From: Chloroflexota bacterium
GTDB lineage: Bacteria > Chloroflexota > UBA6077 > CF-72
Direction of reading: 5' to 3'
Assembly: GCA_019247515.1 (NCBI GenBank)
Contig: JAFAOS010000504.1
Location: 1-64,000 of the forward strand
Length of the DNA stretch: 64,000 bases
Positions within the stretch are counted from its first letter, which is position 1; each line of letters starts with the position of its first letter. The notes under the pieces were generated by a model. That model saw nothing but the letters and a program-made list of their open reading frames with translations, was not told the origin of the DNA and ran no database searches. Shown piece by piece: positions 62,725 to 64,000 of this stretch. Position numbers and translations under genes: made by a program.

Positions 62725-63738
62725 ATGGCGCTCCGGACGCTTGCATATGCCGCGTTCGGCGGCTTACTTGTCTGCCTCGCGGTGGCGCCGGCATCGGCCC
62801 AGCCTCGGCCGGCGTGGGAGCAATGGCAGCATCAGGTGGGCATTGTCGACGTGGGTGCGCGCAGCGGCGGCACGCTGTTGAGCATGGTCGCCGGACACCT
62901 GGTGACAATCGCGCCGGACACTGGCGCGGCCACTCCGTTCGCTGACGGTCAGGGCGGCTTCAGCGCCGATCCGACCGTCGAGGCCTATTTCGTCGTCGCC
63001 GTGAACCAGGCCGTGGACAACGCGAGCTGTGGCTGGCGCGCGGACGACGTGTACATCCTGGACCTGACTTCCCCGCCGGGTATCGCCCGCGTCGACGCCA
63101 CTGGCCAGTCGAGTCGCTTCGCCACCGTGACGGGCGTCGACACGCTAGGCGGCATCGCCCTGGACACGGTGGGCGCCTTCGGCCATCGCCTGCTGGTCAC
63201 GGGAACACACGACGGCAACCAGACCGCGGTCTTTGCCATCGACTGCAACGGCACACCCACCGTTTTGACCACGTCCGCGCCGCTGGTCGAAGGTGGCATC
63301 AGCGTCGCGCCGCCCACCTTCGGACACTTCGGCGGCGACCTGATCGCGTCGGACGAAAACAGCGGTCAGGTGTGGGCCATCGACGCCTCAGGTGACGCCT
63401 TGCTCGTCGGGGTGCCTAACCTGCCGACGGGGGGTGACACCGGCGTCGAAAGCGAAGGCTTCGTGCCGCCAGGCTTCATCAGCAGCAGCAAGTCAGGCTA
63501 CGCGTACCTGTCCGACCGCGGCACGCCCGACAACCCCTTCCCGGGCACCGACAGTCTGCTGCGCATCTCGTCGACAGCCCTGGCCTCGGCAGGCGTCCAG
63601 GACGGCGACCTGCTGGTGGCCACCGAAGGCAACGGCACGACGGTCGCCATCCGCTGCGCCGACACGTGCCAGTCGTTCACAGTCGCCCAGGGCACCCAGG
63701 GCGGTCACATTGAAGGCCACCTGCTCGTGGTCCCCTGA
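62725..63738 (+). CDS. secreted protein, beta-propeller-like, unknown function
   Basis: A 337-residue exported protein. The signal peptide is LAYAAFGGLLVCLAVAPASA with cleavage before QPRPAWEQW. The mature part has several repeats of about 50-60 residues that read like propeller blades: SMVAGHLVTIAPDTGAATPF, VYILDLTSPPGIARVDATGQ, VFAIDCNGTPTVLTTS and VWAIDASGDALLVGVP. Four Cys could form disulfides. No catalytic motif is evident. A binding or extracellular structural role is a guess from the fold. The gene stands alone with no downstream partner in the window. Confidence 0.82.
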   Translation: MALRTLAYAAFGGLLVCLAVAPASAQPRPAWEQWQHQVGIVDVGARSGGTLLSMVAGHLVTIAPDTGAATPFADGQGGFSADPTVEAYFVVAVNQAVDNASCGWRADDVYILDLTSPPGIARVDATGQSSRFATVTGVDTLGGIALDTVGAFGHRLLVTGTHDGNQTAVFAIDCNGTPTVLTTSAPLVEGGISVAPPTFGHFGGDLIASDENSGQVWAIDASGDALLVGVPNLPTGGDTGVESEGFVPPGFISSSKSGYAYLSDRGTPDNPFPGTDSLLRISSTALASAGVQDGDLLVATEGNGTTVAIRCADTCQSFTVAQGTQGGHIEGHLLVVP

Positions 63739-63867
63739 GTCCGCGTCGGCCAATTCACCCCCCTCGTTGCGGGCGATCCCGGGGCGACTTGAACGCCCGA
63801 CCTTCTTCCGAAGCAACGCAGCTGCGCGGAGCACGTTCTAGCGGGGCGCAATGTGTGGCACAGAGTG

Positions 63868-64000
63868 TCAATATGGCGCTGGCGCGCTTGTTGCCGCTGC
63901 CAATGCACGGCTCTTGAGGACCAGCGTCAAGAATTGATTTGCGTCTATGTTGGAGACTCTCGCGACGTCGTCCGTCGTTTGGCCCGAGACCATCAGGGCG
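63868..64000 (-). CDS. C-terminal end of a receiver-domain protein, cut by the window edge
   Basis: The last 43 codons before a TGA at 63870-63868 read ALMVSGQTTDDVARVSNIDA and continue NQFLTLVLKSRALAAA to the stop. This resembles the final strand and helix of a two-component receiver domain (the usual VSG-x-TTxxDVAR...GANxFLTKP). The Lys expected in FLTKP is replaced, so it may be degenerate. The start lies beyond the right edge. About 130 nt between its stop and the secreted-protein stop hold no gene. Confidence 0.5.
   Translation of the reverse strand, partial: ALMVSGQTTDDVARVSNIDANQFLTLVLKSRALAAATSAPAPY

Noticed and set aside
63760-63840. tRNA-like T-arm on the minus strand (GGGCG-TTCAAGT-CGCCC)
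   Set aside because: The T-arm is perfect, but no matching 5' acceptor strand, D-arm or 7-nt anticodon loop could be placed upstream, so it is at most a fragment.

Overview
This 64 kb stretch is GC-rich, densely coded chromosomal DNA. No rRNA, plasmid or phage hallmark gene is visible. Gene content points to a free-living, heterotrophic Chloroflexota-like bacterium: many luciferase-like flavin monooxygenases, Rieske oxygenases, an enolase-superfamily enzyme, several sugar-type ABC transporters, an hspR-type repressor beside dnaK, frequent GTG starts and probable leaderless promoters. This placement rests on gene content and is tentative. All product calls come from reading motifs; no database search was run.

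Layout. Positions 0.1-2 kb carry a GAF histidine kinase / NarL-type regulator pair, followed by a decayed receiver gene and a frameshifted alpha/beta hydrolase (2.2-4.1 kb) and a tRNA-Gly(CCC). Positions 4.8-27.2 kb form an accessory catabolic island. It holds two flavin monooxygenases, a UGA-containing (selenocysteine) UGSC-type protein, a sugar ABC importer without its ATPase, a nucleotide cyclase, a fused inositol-phosphatase/ADP-ribosylglycohydrolase, an Ldh2-type dehydrogenase, an O-methyltransferase and an enolase-superfamily enzyme. A tight minus-strand operon follows (Rieske oxygenase, 3-hydroxyisobutyrate-dehydrogenase-like enzyme, flavin monooxygenase, HpcH aldolase, CinA-like amidase, MHS-type symporter), with a divergent second Rieske oxygenase and IolD.

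Positions 27-33.9 kb hold a lipoprotein, the heat-shock genes grpE, hspR and dnaK, small proteins, and a convergent pair of a chagasin-type inhibitor and a papain-type protease. Positions 34-37.1 kb hold a possible RiPP-like locus: a Cys-containing short peptide with a strong ribosome binding site, a DUF692/MNIO-family enzyme (frameshifted as read), a DUF2063-like partner, and an MFS exporter (also frameshifted). A tetranucleotide repeat and strong hairpins lie between the peptide and the enzyme. Positions 37-47.5 kb carry comM, a MetE-like enzyme, a VOC protein, a ribose-type ABC operon with an aldolase, an amidase, osmC and a FabL-like reductase.

Positions 47.6-61.8 kb are a conserved housekeeping run, all on the plus strand: glyA, an NfeD protein lacking its protease active-site segment, eno, gap, pgk, tpiA, dprA, topA, an M24 peptidase, efp, xseA, xseB and a DUF212 membrane protein. 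The right end has a WYL-type regulator, a secreted protein and a receiver-domain gene cut by the window edge. The most interesting items are the selenoprotein, the possible MNIO/peptide locus, the phosphatase/ADP-ribosylhydrolase fusion and the protease/inhibitor pair. Several genes are split by single-base shifts, so assembly error must be excluded before calling them dead.
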